Assembly: GCA_041389885.1 (NCBI GenBank)
Contig: JAWKRB010000014.1
Span: 124,001 to 188,000, forward strand
Reading direction: 5' to 3'
Length of the DNA: 64,000 bases
Source: JAWKRB01 sp041389885
GTDB taxonomy: Bacteria; Myxococcota_A; Polyangia; Polyangiales; Ga0077539
Part shown: in pieces, positions 8,621 to 18,049 of the stretch
Numbering within the stretch: position 1 is the first letter of the stretch
How the letters are laid out: every line of letters starts with the position of its first letter
Translations under genes and position numbers: made by a program
Notes under the pieces: generated by a model
Database searches by the model: none
What the model was told of the DNA's origin: nothing
Seen by the model: the letters and a program-made list of their open reading frames with translations, nothing else

Positions 8621-8660
8621 CGCCGCGCATTGGACGCGAGGTCGCGCGGCGACACAAGCC

Positions 8661-9449
8661 TCAGCTTGAGCGGCGCGCGCCGGCGATCATCGAGGCCGCC
8701 TCGTTGCCCGTCGAGTCGTAGAGGTCGAGGCGCAGCGGGGTCACCGACACGAAGCCGCGCTCGAACGCGTCGGTGTCGGTGCCGGGCATGCGCGGGTTCT
8801 TCACCCCAGGACCCCCGATCCAGAGGTACTGACGGCCCCTCGGGTCGAGGCGAATCTCGACGAGGTCGTCGTACTGCCGCACCCCGAGCGAGGTCACCCG
8901 GGTGCCCTTCACGGCGCCCCGAGGGAAGTTCACGTTGAACAACGCGACCTCCTTGGGGTGGCGCTGTCGCCACGCCAGCATCCTGCCCACCACGGTCGCG
9001 GCCCGACGCGCGCAGCGGCGCGCGTCTTCGTCGGCGGGCATCGAGAGCGCGATCGAGGGCACGCCCCGAATGGCGCCCTCGCGCGCCGCCGCGACGGTGC
9101 CCGAATAGAACACGTCGCTCCCGAGGTTGGAGCCCATGTTGATGCCTGACACGACCAGCGCCGGAGGCCGAGGACACAGGCCCTTGTGCAGCGTGGCCAC
9201 GTAGACGCAGTCGGCGGGCGTGCCGTCGAGGGCGAACCAGCCCGCCTCAAGCGCGCGCAGCCGCAGCGGACGCGCCAGCGTCAGGGCGTGGCTCGTCGAC
9301 GACTGCTCGGTCTCAGGCGCCACCACCACCACCTCGGCCAGCGCCGAGAGCGATCGAGCCAGCGCCCTCAGGCCCGGCGCGTGAACGCCGTCGTCGTTCG
9401 TCAAGACGATGACCGGCTTGCGCCGGGGTGATGAGGTCGATCGTGCCAT
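8661..9449 (-). CDS. surE: 5'/3'-nucleotidase SurE
   Basis: SurE is a metal-dependent phosphatase acting on nucleoside monophosphates, linked to stationary-phase survival. The 262-residue protein carries the signature VLTNDDGVHAPG at 15-26, whose Asp pair binds the divalent metal. Further family marks are VSGINMGSNLGSDVFYSGTV and the SIALSMPADED and NVNFPRG segments. Length is typical. It lies just downstream of tRNA-Pro and upstream of apt on the same strand. Confidence 0.96.
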   Translation of the reverse strand: MARSTSSPRRKPVIVLTNDDGVHAPGLRALARSLSALAEVVVVAPETEQSSTSHALTLARPLRLRALEAGWFALDGTPADCVYVATLHKGLCPRPPALVVSGINMGSNLGSDVFYSGTVAAAREGAIRGVPSIALSMPADEDARRCARRAATVVGRMLAWRQRHPKEVALFNVNFPRGAVKGTRVTSLGVRQYDDLVEIRLDPRGRQYLWIGGPGVKNPRMPGTDTDAFERGFVSVTPLRLDLYDSTGNEAASMIAGARRSS

Positions 9450-9506
9450 GCGAGCTGAAGGTAGAGGCGCCGCCGCGGCGGTGCCCCTACCCGTGAGATG
9501 CTCTCG

Positions 9507-9531
9507 AAAACCGACCCTCTCCGCGAGGGAG
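9507..9531 (-). terminator. Possible terminator after tRNA-Pro
   Basis: Downstream of the tRNA 3' end on the minus strand, CCCTC and GAGGG form a five-base stem with a five-base loop, followed within four bases by TTTT. The stem is short, so this is a modest candidate for ending the tRNA transcript. Confidence 0.4.
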
Positions 9532-9534
9532 AAA

Positions 9535-9612
<78 letters not shown>

Positions 9613-9677
9613 ATACCACCCGTTGCTGTCTCGCACGCGGGAGCGGCAAGATACACCCTGGAGCAACAGACACAAGT

Positions 9678-10088
9678 CTAATCGACCGTGGTGACGTCCG
9701 GCGTGTTCGATTTTGGGTCACTGGCCGCGGGCAGGGCCTGGAGCGCGTCGCGGAGGCCCCGCGCGGCAGACTCGAGGGCGGCCCGGAGGCGCTCCGACCG
9801 GGGAGGCGGCGCCTCGGGGCTCGCCTCGGCGGCGTCGAAGCCCCGTTCGCGGAGGATCTTGCGCGCGCCCTCGAGGGTGTAGCGCTCCTCCTTGAGCAGC
9901 CGCCGGATGAGCAGCAGGCGCTCGACATCCTTGCGCGAGTACACCCGCTGGCCCGCGCGCGACTTCTGCGGGCGAACGCTGCGAAACTCGGTCTCCCAGA
10001 ACCGCAGCACGTGCGTCGGCACCTCGAGGAGTCGCGCGACCTCGCCGATGCGAAAATAGACCTTCGCGGGGATCTCGACCTGCGCCAC
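9678..10088 (-). CDS. MerR-family transcriptional regulator
   Basis: The 136-residue protein has an N-terminal MerR winged helix-turn-helix at about residues 10-78, visible in YFRIGEVARLLEVPTHVLRF, the RPQKSRAGQRVYSRKDVERL recognition wing and the ERYTLEGARKIL helix. The remaining tail is short and has no metal-binding cysteines, so this is not a classic metal sensor. It is the last gene of the rpmI-rplT-pheS-pheT-ihfA block. A MerR gene following ihfA at this position is a common arrangement in delta-proteobacterial lineages. Its target is unknown. Confidence 0.9.
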   Translation of the reverse strand: MAQVEIPAKVYFRIGEVARLLEVPTHVLRFWETEFRSVRPQKSRAGQRVYSRKDVERLLLIRRLLKEERYTLEGARKILRERGFDAAEASPEAPPPRSERLRAALESAARGLRDALQALPAASDPKSNTPDVTTVD

Positions 10089-10101
10089 GGCCGCCGCCCG
10101 T

Positions 10102-10404
10102 CTACTCCCGACCCGGCTCTACGGCCTCGCCGTTGATGAGCGCCTTGAGCACCGGCGAGGGCCGAAAGCGCACGACGCGGCGGGCCGGCAGCACCATGCG
10201 CTCCGCCGTCGCGGGGTTGCGCCCGAAGCGATCGGCCTTGTCGCGGAGCACGAAGTTGCCGAAGCCCGAGATCTTCAGCTTGTGCCCCGACTCGAGGCTC
10301 TCCTTCAGCGAGTCGAACACCGCGTCGACCAGCTCTGCCGCCTCGCGCTTCGAGAAGCCGCCGACGATGTTGTAGACGTGCTCGGCGATTTCAGCCTTCG
10401 TCAT
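10102..10404 (-). CDS. ihfA: Integration host factor alpha subunit
   Basis: This is a small DNA-bending protein of the HU/IHF family that acts in nucleoid organisation and site-specific complexes. The ATG at 10404 follows AAGGAA and gives a 100-residue protein starting MTKAEIAEHV, the standard family start. A longer reading from 10467 adds a non-conserved leader and was rejected. Key features are the dimerisation helices and the DNA-intercalating arm with its proline, in GRNPATAERMVLPARRVV. Location directly behind pheT is the classical position of ihfA. Confidence 0.93.
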   Translation of the reverse strand: MTKAEIAEHVYNIVGGFSKREAAELVDAVFDSLKESLESGHKLKISGFGNFVLRDKADRFGRNPATAERMVLPARRVVRFRPSPVLKALINGEAVEPGRE

Positions 10405-10491
10405 TTCCTTCCCCGCTCCCGATCTGGAATTCCTGAAGATCCCAACACAGCGCCGCCCCCCGCGCAACGCAATCGTCGGAGCTCCCCGAGG

Positions 10492-12901
10492 TCACCGCCG
10501 CGTGGCCTCGAAGGTCGTCGCGACCGCGTCCACCGCGCGCTGGGTCGCCGCGTCGACCTCGGCGTCGAGCAGCGTGCGCTCTTCGCCCCGAAACACCAGC
10601 GAAAAGGTGAGCGCGTGGTGCTCGGGCGCGAGCCCCTGCTCGTAGCGATCGACGAGGGTGACGCTCTGGCAGAGCGGCCCCGCGGCCAGACTCAGCGCCT
10701 CGGTGATCGCCTGCGCCGCGTGCCGCGTGCTCACCAGAAGCGACACGTCGCGCCGCGACGCGGGCTGCCGGGAGGGGGCCCGCGCGAGGGGGGCCCTCAG
10801 CCGGGTCGACACCCCCGCGAGCGAGAGCTCCGCGGCGAGCGCGCCGCGCCCGAGGTCTGCGCCCTCGACCGCGTCGGGGTGCAGCGCGCCGATGAACCCC
10901 ACGTCGACGCCGCCCACCCGAACGCACGCCGCCGCGCGAGGGTGGGCCCACGCCGGAAGCTCGCCCTCGCGGTGAAAGCACGCCTCCTCGCCCGTGGACT
11001 GCGCCACGAGCTCCTCGACCACGCCCTTGAGGTCGTAGAAGTCGACCTCCTCGGCGCGGGAGAGCCACGCGTCGCGAGGTCCTGCCATGACCAGCGCGAG
11101 GCGGGTGTGCTCCTCGGGCAGCGCCTCGGCGCTCAGCCCGAAGACCGAGCCCACCTCGAAGAGGCGCACGCGCTGCTCGCCGTGCCTCCGCGCGTGCGCG
11201 ATGGAGCCCACGAGCTTGGGCAGCAGCGAGGGGCGCATCACCGATCGCTCTTCGGAGAGCGGGTTCGTCACGCGCAGGCAGCGGGCCGGGTCGAAGCCCA
11301 GCGACGCGCACTCCCTGGGTGAGATGAACGTGAAGTGAATCGCCTCGTCGAAGCCCAGCGCCGTCGCCAGCTCGCGCGCCGCGCGCCGGGCGTGAAAGTC
11401 GCGCGTGGCCCCCGCGGGGGCGCCGCGCGATCCCGGCAGCGTCGCGGGGACGCGCTCGTACCCCCACACGCGGGCGACCTCTTCGATGAGGTCGACCTCT
11501 ACGTGCAGGTCGTTGCGGTGGGGAGGCACCGTCGCCCGCAGGGTCTCGCCCTCGACCCGCACCTCGCACCCCAAGCGACGGAGGATCGACGCCGACTCGC
11601 CCGCGTCGATGTCGACCCCGAGCAGCGCGCGCTGCCGATCGAGCCGGAGCGGGATCTCCCGCGCCGCTGCGGGCGCGGAGATCACGTCGACCGAGCCCCG
11701 CGCCGGCGTCGCGCCGGTCAACTGAGCGAAGAGCGCCAGGCACCGCGCAACCACGAGGGGGACCGCCGACGCGTCGACCCCGCGCTCGTAGCGGTGCGAG
11801 CTCTCGGTGTGCATGCCGAGCCGACGCGCGGTCCGCCGCACCGAGCGCGGGTCGAAGACCGCGCACTCGAGCACCACGTCGCGCGTCGCCGACGAGACGC
11901 CGCTGTGCTCCCCGCCCATCACGCCCGCGAGCGCGACCGGACCCTCGCCGTCGCAGATCCGCAGGTCGTCCTCGCTCAGCGCGCGCTCGACGCCGTCGAG
12001 GGTGAGCATGCGCTCCCCCGCGCGGGCCCGTCGCACCTCGACGCGCGCGCCGCGCAGGGCGTCGCGGTCGAAGGCGTGCAGCGGCTGCCCGGTCTCGAGC
12101 ATGACGAGGTTCGTGACGTCGACGACGTTGTTGATCGAGCGCACCCCGAGGCGAGACAGCCTCACGCGGGCCCAGAGCGGCGACGGGCCCACCCGCACGC
12201 CCCGGAGCACCGCGGCGGCGTAGCGCGGGCAGAGCGACCCGTCGCGCACCTGAACGTCGACGAGCGACGCGGCCTCGACGTCGAGGGCGGCGCCGTCGAA
12301 GTTCAGCGGCGCGTCGGGGCGCCGAAGGTCGAAGAGCGCCGCGATCTCTCTCGCGAGCCCCCGGTGCGAGAGCACGTCGCCGCGGTTCGCGGTGACGTTC
12401 AGCGTCAGGAGCTGGTCGACCATGCCGTGCAGGTCCGACAGCCGCGCGCCGACCGGAGCGCCCTCGTCGGTGAGGATGAGAATGCCCTCGTGGGAGCCCC
12501 GAGGCCGAGCTCGTCCTCGGCGCAGAGCATCCCCTCAGACATCACCCCCGCCACCGGGCGCGCCTCGATGGTGAAGGGCGCGCCGTCCTTGCTGAACACC
12601 CTGGCTCCGACGCGGGCGAAGGCCACGAGGCCGCCGGGCGCGGGCACGTTCGAGGCGCCGCAGACGACCTCGAGGGCTCGGCGCCGCCGCCGCGGTCGAT
12701 GGTCACCAGGGTCAGCGGGTTCTTGGAGTTCGGGTGAGGGCGCGTCGAGAGCACCTTCGCGACGGACACGTCCCGGAGGTGCTCGCCCTCGCGCGAGACG
12801 TGCTCGACCTCGAGTCCCGAGAGCGTGAGCCGCTCGACGACGCGGTCGAGTCCCGGGTCGACGCCCAGGAGCGTGCAGAGCCAGTGGTACGAGAAGATCA
12901 T
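10492..12901 (-). CDS. pheT: Phenylalanyl-tRNA synthetase beta (two frame breaks)
   Basis: PheT pairs with PheS to charge tRNA-Phe. The protein is spread over three frames: residues from 12901 to about 12676 (MIFSYHWLCTLLGVD...), a middle segment from about 12676 to 12498 (PAPGGLVAFARVG...), and the rest to 10492, which holds the B3/B4, B5 and C-terminal anticodon-binding domains. Both switches fit the loss of one base in a homopolymer: GGG at 12674-12676 and CCCC at 12497-12500 (plus strand). Adding two bases gives 2412 nt, exactly 803 codons plus stop, and restores the family sequence (VVCGASNVPAPGG, SHEGILIL). The start codon overlaps the pheS stop by one base. As the gene is essential, sequence error is the likeliest cause. 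Confidence 0.9.
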
Positions 12902-13968
12902 CAGGGGCCGCCGTTGAATGAGTCAGAGGAGGCGAGGAAGCGCACGTCGTTCTCGTAGAGCAACCGGATGTCGCTCACCTGGTAGCGCAGCATCGCGAGG
13001 CGATCGATGCCCATGCCGAACGCGAAGCCGGTGTAGCGCTCGGGGTCGTAGCCCACCGACTCGAAGACCGTGGGGTGCACCATTCCGCAGCCGAGGATCT
13101 CGAGCCACCCGGTGCCCTTGCAGACCCTGCAGCCGGGGTCTTTGCCGTCGCAGATCAGGCAGCCCATGTCCATCTCGGCGCCGGGCTCGACGAAGGGGAA
13201 GTAGCTCGCGCGAAACCGCGTGCGCACCCTGCGCTCGAAGAGCTTCGCGAGAAAGGCCTCGAGCGCTCCGCGCAGCTCGGCGAGGGAGATGCGCTCGTCG
13301 ACCATCAGTCCCTCGATCTGAAAGAACATCGGGCTGTGGGTCACGTCGTCGTCGCGGCGGTACACCGCGCCGGGGCAGACCACCTGCACCGGAGGCGGGT
13401 GAGAGAGCATCTCGCGCACCTGCACCGTCGACGTGTGCGTGCGGAGCAGCACCTTGTCGCCCGTCGCCGACGGGAGATAGAAGCTGTCGTGCATGTCCAT
13501 CGCGGGGTGGTCGGGGGGAAAGCCCAGGCGGTCGAAGTTGTTCTCCGAGAGGTCCACCTCGGGGCCCTCGGCGATGTCGAAGCCCAGGGCGTGGAACGCG
13601 TCGAGCACGTCGTGGAGCACCCGCGCGACGGGGTGGATCCTGCCGATGCGCGGACGGCGCCCGGGGAGCGTGACGTCGAGCGGAGGGCCTGAGAGCTCTC
13701 GCGCCCTCGCCTCATCACGGAGCCGCTGCGCGGCGAGCGCCGAGGCCCGCTCCACCGACCCCTTGAGCTCGTTCACGCGCTGACCGAAGGCCTTGCGTTC
13801 TGGTCCCTGGAGCTCTGGGATGCGTCGCATGAGCCGGGTGATCGCGCCGTCGCGCCCGCTGAAGCGGGCGGTGACCTGCCGCAGGTCGTTGTCGTCGCGT
13901 ACGCTTTGAAAGGCCTCTTCGACCGACGCCGCGAGGGCGTCGAGGGCCGCGGTAGGGCTGTCAGACAT
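12901..13968 (-). CDS. pheS: Phenylalanyl-tRNA synthetase alpha subunit
   Basis: This is the catalytic class II subunit that forms phenylalanyl-adenylate. The 355-residue protein has an N-terminal coiled-coil (about 1-90) that contacts tRNA, then the catalytic core with motif 2 around FFQIEGLMVDE and motif 3 in GFAFGMGIDRLAMLRYQ. A short insertion with four cysteines (CLICDGKDPGCRVCKG, about residues 275-290) looks like a small zinc-binding loop found in some bacterial PheS proteins. It is cotranscribed with rplT upstream and pheT downstream. Confidence 0.96.
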   Translation of the reverse strand: MSDSPTAALDALAASVEEAFQSVRDDNDLRQVTARFSGRDGAITRLMRRIPELQGPERKAFGQRVNELKGSVERASALAAQRLRDEARARELSGPPLDVTLPGRRPRIGRIHPVARVLHDVLDAFHALGFDIAEGPEVDLSENNFDRLGFPPDHPAMDMHDSFYLPSATGDKVLLRTHTSTVQVREMLSHPPPVQVVCPGAVYRRDDDVTHSPMFFQIEGLMVDERISLAELRGALEAFLAKLFERRVRTRFRASYFPFVEPGAEMDMGCLICDGKDPGCRVCKGTGWLEILGCGMVHPTVFESVGYDPERYTGFAFGMGIDRLAMLRYQVSDIRLLYENDVRFLASSDSFNGGP

Positions 13969-14082
13969 CAGGGCGTGGCAGTCTATCGGCCCCCCCGGCC
14001 GCGCGCATCCACGCGCGACCGGTGAGGGACTGAAATTGTGGGTTGCAGGGAGCGGGAGGGTCAGGGCGGCAGGGACGAGGGC

Positions 14083-14457
14083 TCAGGCCGCGAAGGCGTT
14101 GGCCTTGACGGTGATGCCCGCGTTCGTGAGCACCGACTTGAATCCCTCGAAGTCGCGCACCGCCAGGTCAGCGAGGATCTTGCGATCGAGGCCGATGTTG
14201 GCGACGCGGAGCGCGGAGATCAGGCGGGAGTAGTTGGTCCCGAGCGAGCGCGCGGCGGCGCTGATGCGGCTGATCCACAGGCGGCGGAAGTCGCGCTTGC
14301 GGAGCTTGCGGCCCACGTACGCGTACTGCCAGCTCTTGTGCACGGCCTCGCGGGCCTGGGCGTAGATGCGCCCGCGGCCGTTGGAGAAGCCCTGGGCGAA
14401 ACGAAAGACTCGGTTACGACGACGACGGGCCTTGAAGCCCCTTTTTGCGCGCGGCAT
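14083..14457 (-). CDS. rplT: 50S ribosomal protein L20
   Basis: L20 is an early-assembly protein of the large subunit. The 124-residue basic protein begins MPRAKRGFKARRRRNRVF and carries the conserved RDFRRLWISRISAAAR and GTNYSRLI segments. It follows rpmI with a 12-base gap, as in the universal infC-rpmI-rplT order. The infC gene is not adjacent here, since the next gene upstream is an FHA protein. L20 autoregulates this operon in other bacteria, but no leader structure was identified. Confidence 0.97.
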   Translation of the reverse strand: MPRAKRGFKARRRRNRVFRFAQGFSNGRGRIYAQAREAVHKSWQYAYVGRKLRKRDFRRLWISRISAAARSLGTNYSRLISALRVANIGLDRKILADLAVRDFEGFKSVLTNAGITVKANAFAA

Positions 14458-14469
14458 CTCTCAGCTCCT

Positions 14470-14673
14470 TCAGGGACGGCCGTAGGGGAAAAGGATGAGG
14501 ATTCGCTTCTCGAACGACTTGTCGACCATGTCGTTCTGACGAAGCCGACGCAGTCGCTTCGAGTTCTTGTTCCCCATGAAGTGGTTCGCGCCGCACTTCG
14601 GGCGGCGGACGCGGCCGCTTCCGGAGATCCGGAACCGCTTGGCCGCGGCTTTGTTGGTCTTCATCTTCGCCAT
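14470..14673 (-). CDS. rpmI: 50S ribosomal protein L35
   Basis: L35 is a small, strongly basic large-subunit protein. The ATG at 14673 follows AGGAG by about eight bases and gives a 67-residue product starting MAKMKTNKAAAKRFRISG, the standard family start. A longer frame reaching 14781 was rejected. The conserved FMGNKNSKRLRRLR stretch is present. It is the first gene of the translation operon. The 170 bases upstream (14674-14844) must hold the promoter, but no clear boxes stand out. Confidence 0.95.
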   Translation of the reverse strand: MAKMKTNKAAAKRFRISGSGRVRRPKCGANHFMGNKNSKRLRRLRQNDMVDKSFEKRILILFPYGRP

Positions 14674-14844
14674 CGCTTCGATCTCCTGGGTGCAGGGCCC
14701 ACGCGCCCGCCGTCGCTCGTCGCTTCGGGGGGGATGTTGTCCGCGTGGTGGTCTCGCGGGTGGGACGCCCGATGCGCCCATCCCGCGGAGGGACGCGGGG
14801 GATAGCCGAGTCGCGGCGACCGTGTCAAGCGGTCGCGGTCGCGC

Positions 14845-16413
14845 TCACTCCCCGTTGATGTAATCCTGAAACTGCTCGCTGTACCGCGTCTGGAACCGGC
14901 TGTTGTAGCGGCGCATGCAGCTCGTGGCGTTGGAGCGGTCGCCCATCGAGCGGTAGGTCACGCACAAGAGCCGGACCTCGGTCTCGCTCGACGCGCTGCC
15001 GCGGAGGGCCCCCACGATGCAGCGGTTGATCTCTCCCTGGGGTCGCCCTGAGCTCATGCAGGCGCGGGCTCCGGCCATGCCGCCCCCGCTCGAGCTGGAC
15101 GCCGCGGGCTCCGGGGTGGACGGCGGAGCGGCGCGAGGCGCGGGCGCCGCGGGTGTCGATCGTTCGCGCGTTCTCTCTCGGCGGGAGGGCGCCGAGGGCG
15201 CGGCCGGCGCCGCCAGAGGCTGCGCGACCGTGGGAGGGGCGACCGGCTCGGGCGCCGGCTCGGGCGCGGGCGCGGGCTCAGGGGCAGGGGCGGCCTCCGG
15301 GGTGGGCGCCTGGGGCGCGGCCTCTGGCGTGGGCGGAGTCTCGGGGGCTGCGGTCGCCGGAGCTGCGGTCGCCGGAGCCGCGGGCTCGGGAGCCGCGGTC
15401 GCGGGGGCGGCGGTCGCGGGGGCCGCGGTCTCTGGAGGCGGATTCATCGCGGGGGCGGCGCTCGCGGGCGCGGGCGACGTGGGCGGCGGGGTCACCTCCG
15501 AGGGCCTGCGGAACACGATGAACAGCGCCAACCCCAGGGCGAGGCCTCCGAAGACCACGCCGGCGATGAGCCCCTTGCTCGAGCTCTTTCCGCGGTAGGT
15601 CTCGGCCTCGGCGCTCGAACGGATCACCACCGTGCTGTCGCCGCGCCGCGCGATGCGGAACTCGACGACGCCGAGCTGCACCATGTCGCCGGGCGCGAGC
15701 TCGACGCGCTTGTGCTTCTCGCCGTTGATCTGAATCCCGTTGGAGCTCCCCATGTCTTCGATGAAGAGCTTGTCCTCCTCGATGAACAGCCGGGCGTGCT
15801 CGCGGGAGATGGAGCTGAAGGGCAGCGCGACGTCGGCGGCCTCGCTGCGGCCCATGATGATCGGCAGGCGATCGAGGGCCACCGGCGCGGGGACGCCGGC
15901 CGGCGCGAGGAACACCACCCGCAGGCCGCGGATGTGCTCGGGCACCGCCGCGGCGCCCGCGCCGGGCTGCGGCGGGGCGAAGGGGTCGTTGAGCGCGGCC
16001 AGCCCCGGCGCCGCGGCGGGCGTCGAGGGCATCGAGGGCGGCGCCGAGGCGGGGATCAAGGGCGCGTGGTGCTCCGAGGGCGCCGGGGCGGGCGTCGCGG
16101 CGGGCGGGGCCACCTGCGCGCCGGGCTCCTCGACGATCTGCAGCTTGTAGTCGCCGATGAGGATCTGGTCGCCGTGCCGCACCGGGCGGGTCTCGGACAG
16201 CCTCGCGCCGTTGAGCACGATGCCGTTGTACGAGGCGAGGTCTTCGATCACGAACTCGGACTGCTTGCGGTGCAGCCGCGCGTGGCGACGGGAGACGTTG
16301 CGCTCCGTGAGCCGGATCGTGTTGCCCTCCTTGCGGCCGATGGTGATTTCATCCCGCGCCAGCGGAACGACCGTGGTCTTGCCCTCGTCGTCAGAGATCA
16401 CGAGCTTCAGCAT
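14845..16413 (-). CDS. Double-FHA membrane protein with Cys-rich tail
   Basis: The protein (about 520 residues, start ATG at 16413) has two FHA phosphothreonine-binding domains. The first spans about residues 20-95 (GR at 26-27, S41RRH, N63G) and the second about 180-255 (GR at 188-189, S203REH, N225G). Both keep the residues that contact phosphothreonine. A single membrane helix at about 281-301 follows, then some 130 residues of Pro/Ala-rich repeats (PATAAPATAAPE type), and a C-terminal domain (about 445-520) with four cysteines. The FHA part should face the cytoplasm and read Ser/Thr kinase signals, and the tail should lie in the periplasm. A reading start further upstream to 16839 was rejected. 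Confidence 0.85.
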   Translation of the reverse strand: MLKLVISDDEGKTTVVPLARDEITIGRKEGNTIRLTERNVSRRHARLHRKQSEFVIEDLASYNGIVLNGARLSETRPVRHGDQILIGDYKLQIVEEPGAQVAPPAATPAPAPSEHHAPLIPASAPPSMPSTPAAAPGLAALNDPFAPPQPGAGAAAVPEHIRGLRVVFLAPAGVPAPVALDRLPIIMGRSEAADVALPFSSISREHARLFIEEDKLFIEDMGSSNGIQINGEKHKRVELAPGDMVQLGVVEFRIARRGDSTVVIRSSAEAETYRGKSSSKGLIAGVVFGGLALGLALFIVFRRPSEVTPPPTSPAPASAAPAMNPPPETAAPATAAPATAAPEPAAPATAAPATAAPETPPTPEAAPQAPTPEAAPAPEPAPAPEPAPEPVAPPTVAQPLAAPAAPSAPSRRERTRERSTPAAPAPRAAPPSTPEPAASSSSGGGMAGARACMSSGRPQGEINRCIVGALRGSASSETEVRLLCVTYRSMGDRSNATSCMRRYNSRFQTRYSEQFQDYINGE

Positions 16414-16648
16414 CGGAACATCAACCCCTTCAAGGCGACGAGCCTTGGCGGTTTCAATCAGCAGCGGAGGAGAGGCGACCCTGCGGTGTGACTTCGTCCA
16501 GGCGGGGTACCCGCTCGCCGAGATCACCCCGTCGGGGCGGTGAGTCCGCGGCAGTCTACTATCGGGCAAGGCAGGGGTGTCAACGCGAACGGTCCTGTCG
16601 ATCTCGCGCCGCGGCGGCTCGCGCTGAGGTAAACACCTGTGCCCAACC

Positions 16649-18049
16649 ATGAGAGTCGAGTTCGTAGGCGCGGCGCAGACCGTCACGGGGTCCATGCATC
16701 TGGTTCGCACGAAGCACGCCACGGTGCTGCTCGACTGCGGGTTGTTCCAGGGCCGTCGGCGCGAGTCGATCGCTCGAAACCGCCACCTGCCCCTCCCGGT
16801 CGAAGAGATCGACCTCGTGATCCTCTCGCACGCGCACATCGACCACTCGGGCGCGCTGCCGCTGCTGGTGAAGCAGGGCTACCGCGGCCCCATCTACGCC
16901 ACCCACGCCACGCGCGACCTGTGCGCCGCGATGCTCCGCGACGCCGCGTACATCCAGGAGTCTGACGCGCGGTACCTCAACCGCCAGATCGCCAGGGGCG
17001 AGATCGTCTCGGATCCCATCGAGCCGCTCTACACCGAGGCCGACGCGCTCGACGCCATCGAGCGGTTCGTCGCGCTCGCGTACCACCGACCCTTCACCGT
17101 CGCGCCGGGCGTCACCCTGACCTTTCACGACGCGGGGCACGTGCTCGGCAGCGCGATCACCACGCTCGGCGTCGAGGAGGACGGGCGCACCAAGCGGATC
17201 GTGTTCACCGGGGACCTCGGTCGCCCCGACATGCCCATTCTGCGAGACCCCGAGGTGGCCGGCGGCGCGGACCTGCTCATCTCCGAGAGCACGTACGGCG
17301 ACCGGCTCCACGACCCGATCGCGAAGATGGAGGACGACCTCGGCGAGGTGATCCGCCGGACCTTCGCCCGCGGCGGCAAGGTGATCATCCCCGCGTTCGC
17401 CCTCGAGCGCGCGCAGGAGGTGGTCTTCGCGCTGAAGCACCTGCGCCGGACCAACGCGCTGCCGCCCATCCCGGTGTTCATCGACTCGCCGCTCACGGTG
17501 CAGATCACCGAGATCTTCAAGCTCCACCCCGAGTGCTTCGACGCCGAGGCCCGCGCGCTGCTCCAGGGGCGCGACTCTCCGTTTCACTTCGACGGTCTGC
17601 GCTACGTCGAGGACGTCGAGGAGAGCAAGATGATCAGCGCGCGGCCCGACCCCGCGGTGATCATCGCCGCGAGCGGCATGTGCGAGGCGGGGCGCGTGCT
17701 GCACCACCTCCGGACCGCCGTCGAGGCGCCGGAGAACACCGTGTTGATCGTCGGGTTCCAGGCGCAGCACACCCTCGGGCGGCGCCTCGTCGAGAAGCGC
17801 GACCGCGTGCGGATCTTCGGCGTCGAGCGCGACCGCCGCTGCGAGGTCACCGTGCTCAACGGCTTCTCGGCCCACGCCGACCAGGCAGACCTGCTGCGCT
17901 ACGCCGAGGACTGCCGAAGCCGCTCGCCGCTCGAGCGCGTCGCCCTGGTGCATGGCGAGCCGAAGTCCCAGGCGGCGCTGAAGGCGAAGCTCAGCGAGCG
18001 AGGCTTTCAGGTCGACGTGCCCCGCGTCGGCGACGTGATCGAGGTCTGA
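16649..18049 (+). CDS. Beta-CASP metallo-beta-lactamase ribonuclease
   Basis: This 466-residue enzyme belongs to the CPSF-73/YSH1-like branch of the metallo-beta-lactamase fold, whose members cleave or trim RNA. The metal site is HAHIDH at 61-66, with further ligands in FHDAGHVLGSA and FTGDLGR. The beta-CASP insertion covers about 190-340. The C-terminal RMMBL region includes LNGFSAHADQADLL, which supplies the last histidines. It stands alone on the plus strand, divergent from the FHA gene across a 235-base gap. Its 3' end overlaps the tail of the convergent gene at 17991 by 59 bases. Confidence 0.92.
   Translation: MRVEFVGAAQTVTGSMHLVRTKHATVLLDCGLFQGRRRESIARNRHLPLPVEEIDLVILSHAHIDHSGALPLLVKQGYRGPIYATHATRDLCAAMLRDAAYIQESDARYLNRQIARGEIVSDPIEPLYTEADALDAIERFVALAYHRPFTVAPGVTLTFHDAGHVLGSAITTLGVEEDGRTKRIVFTGDLGRPDMPILRDPEVAGGADLLISESTYGDRLHDPIAKMEDDLGEVIRRTFARGGKVIIPAFALERAQEVVFALKHLRRTNALPPIPVFIDSPLTVQITEIFKLHPECFDAEARALLQGRDSPFHFDGLRYVEDVEESKMISARPDPAVIIAASGMCEAGRVLHHLRTAVEAPENTVLIVGFQAQHTLGRRLVEKRDRVRIFGVERDRRCEVTVLNGFSAHADQADLLRYAEDCRSRSPLERVALVHGEPKSQAALKAKLSERGFQVDVPRVGDVIEV

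Noticed and set aside
12405..12901. Separate short genes at the 5' end of pheT
   Set aside because: The pieces join into one PheT protein after two one-base corrections, so they are parts of one gene.
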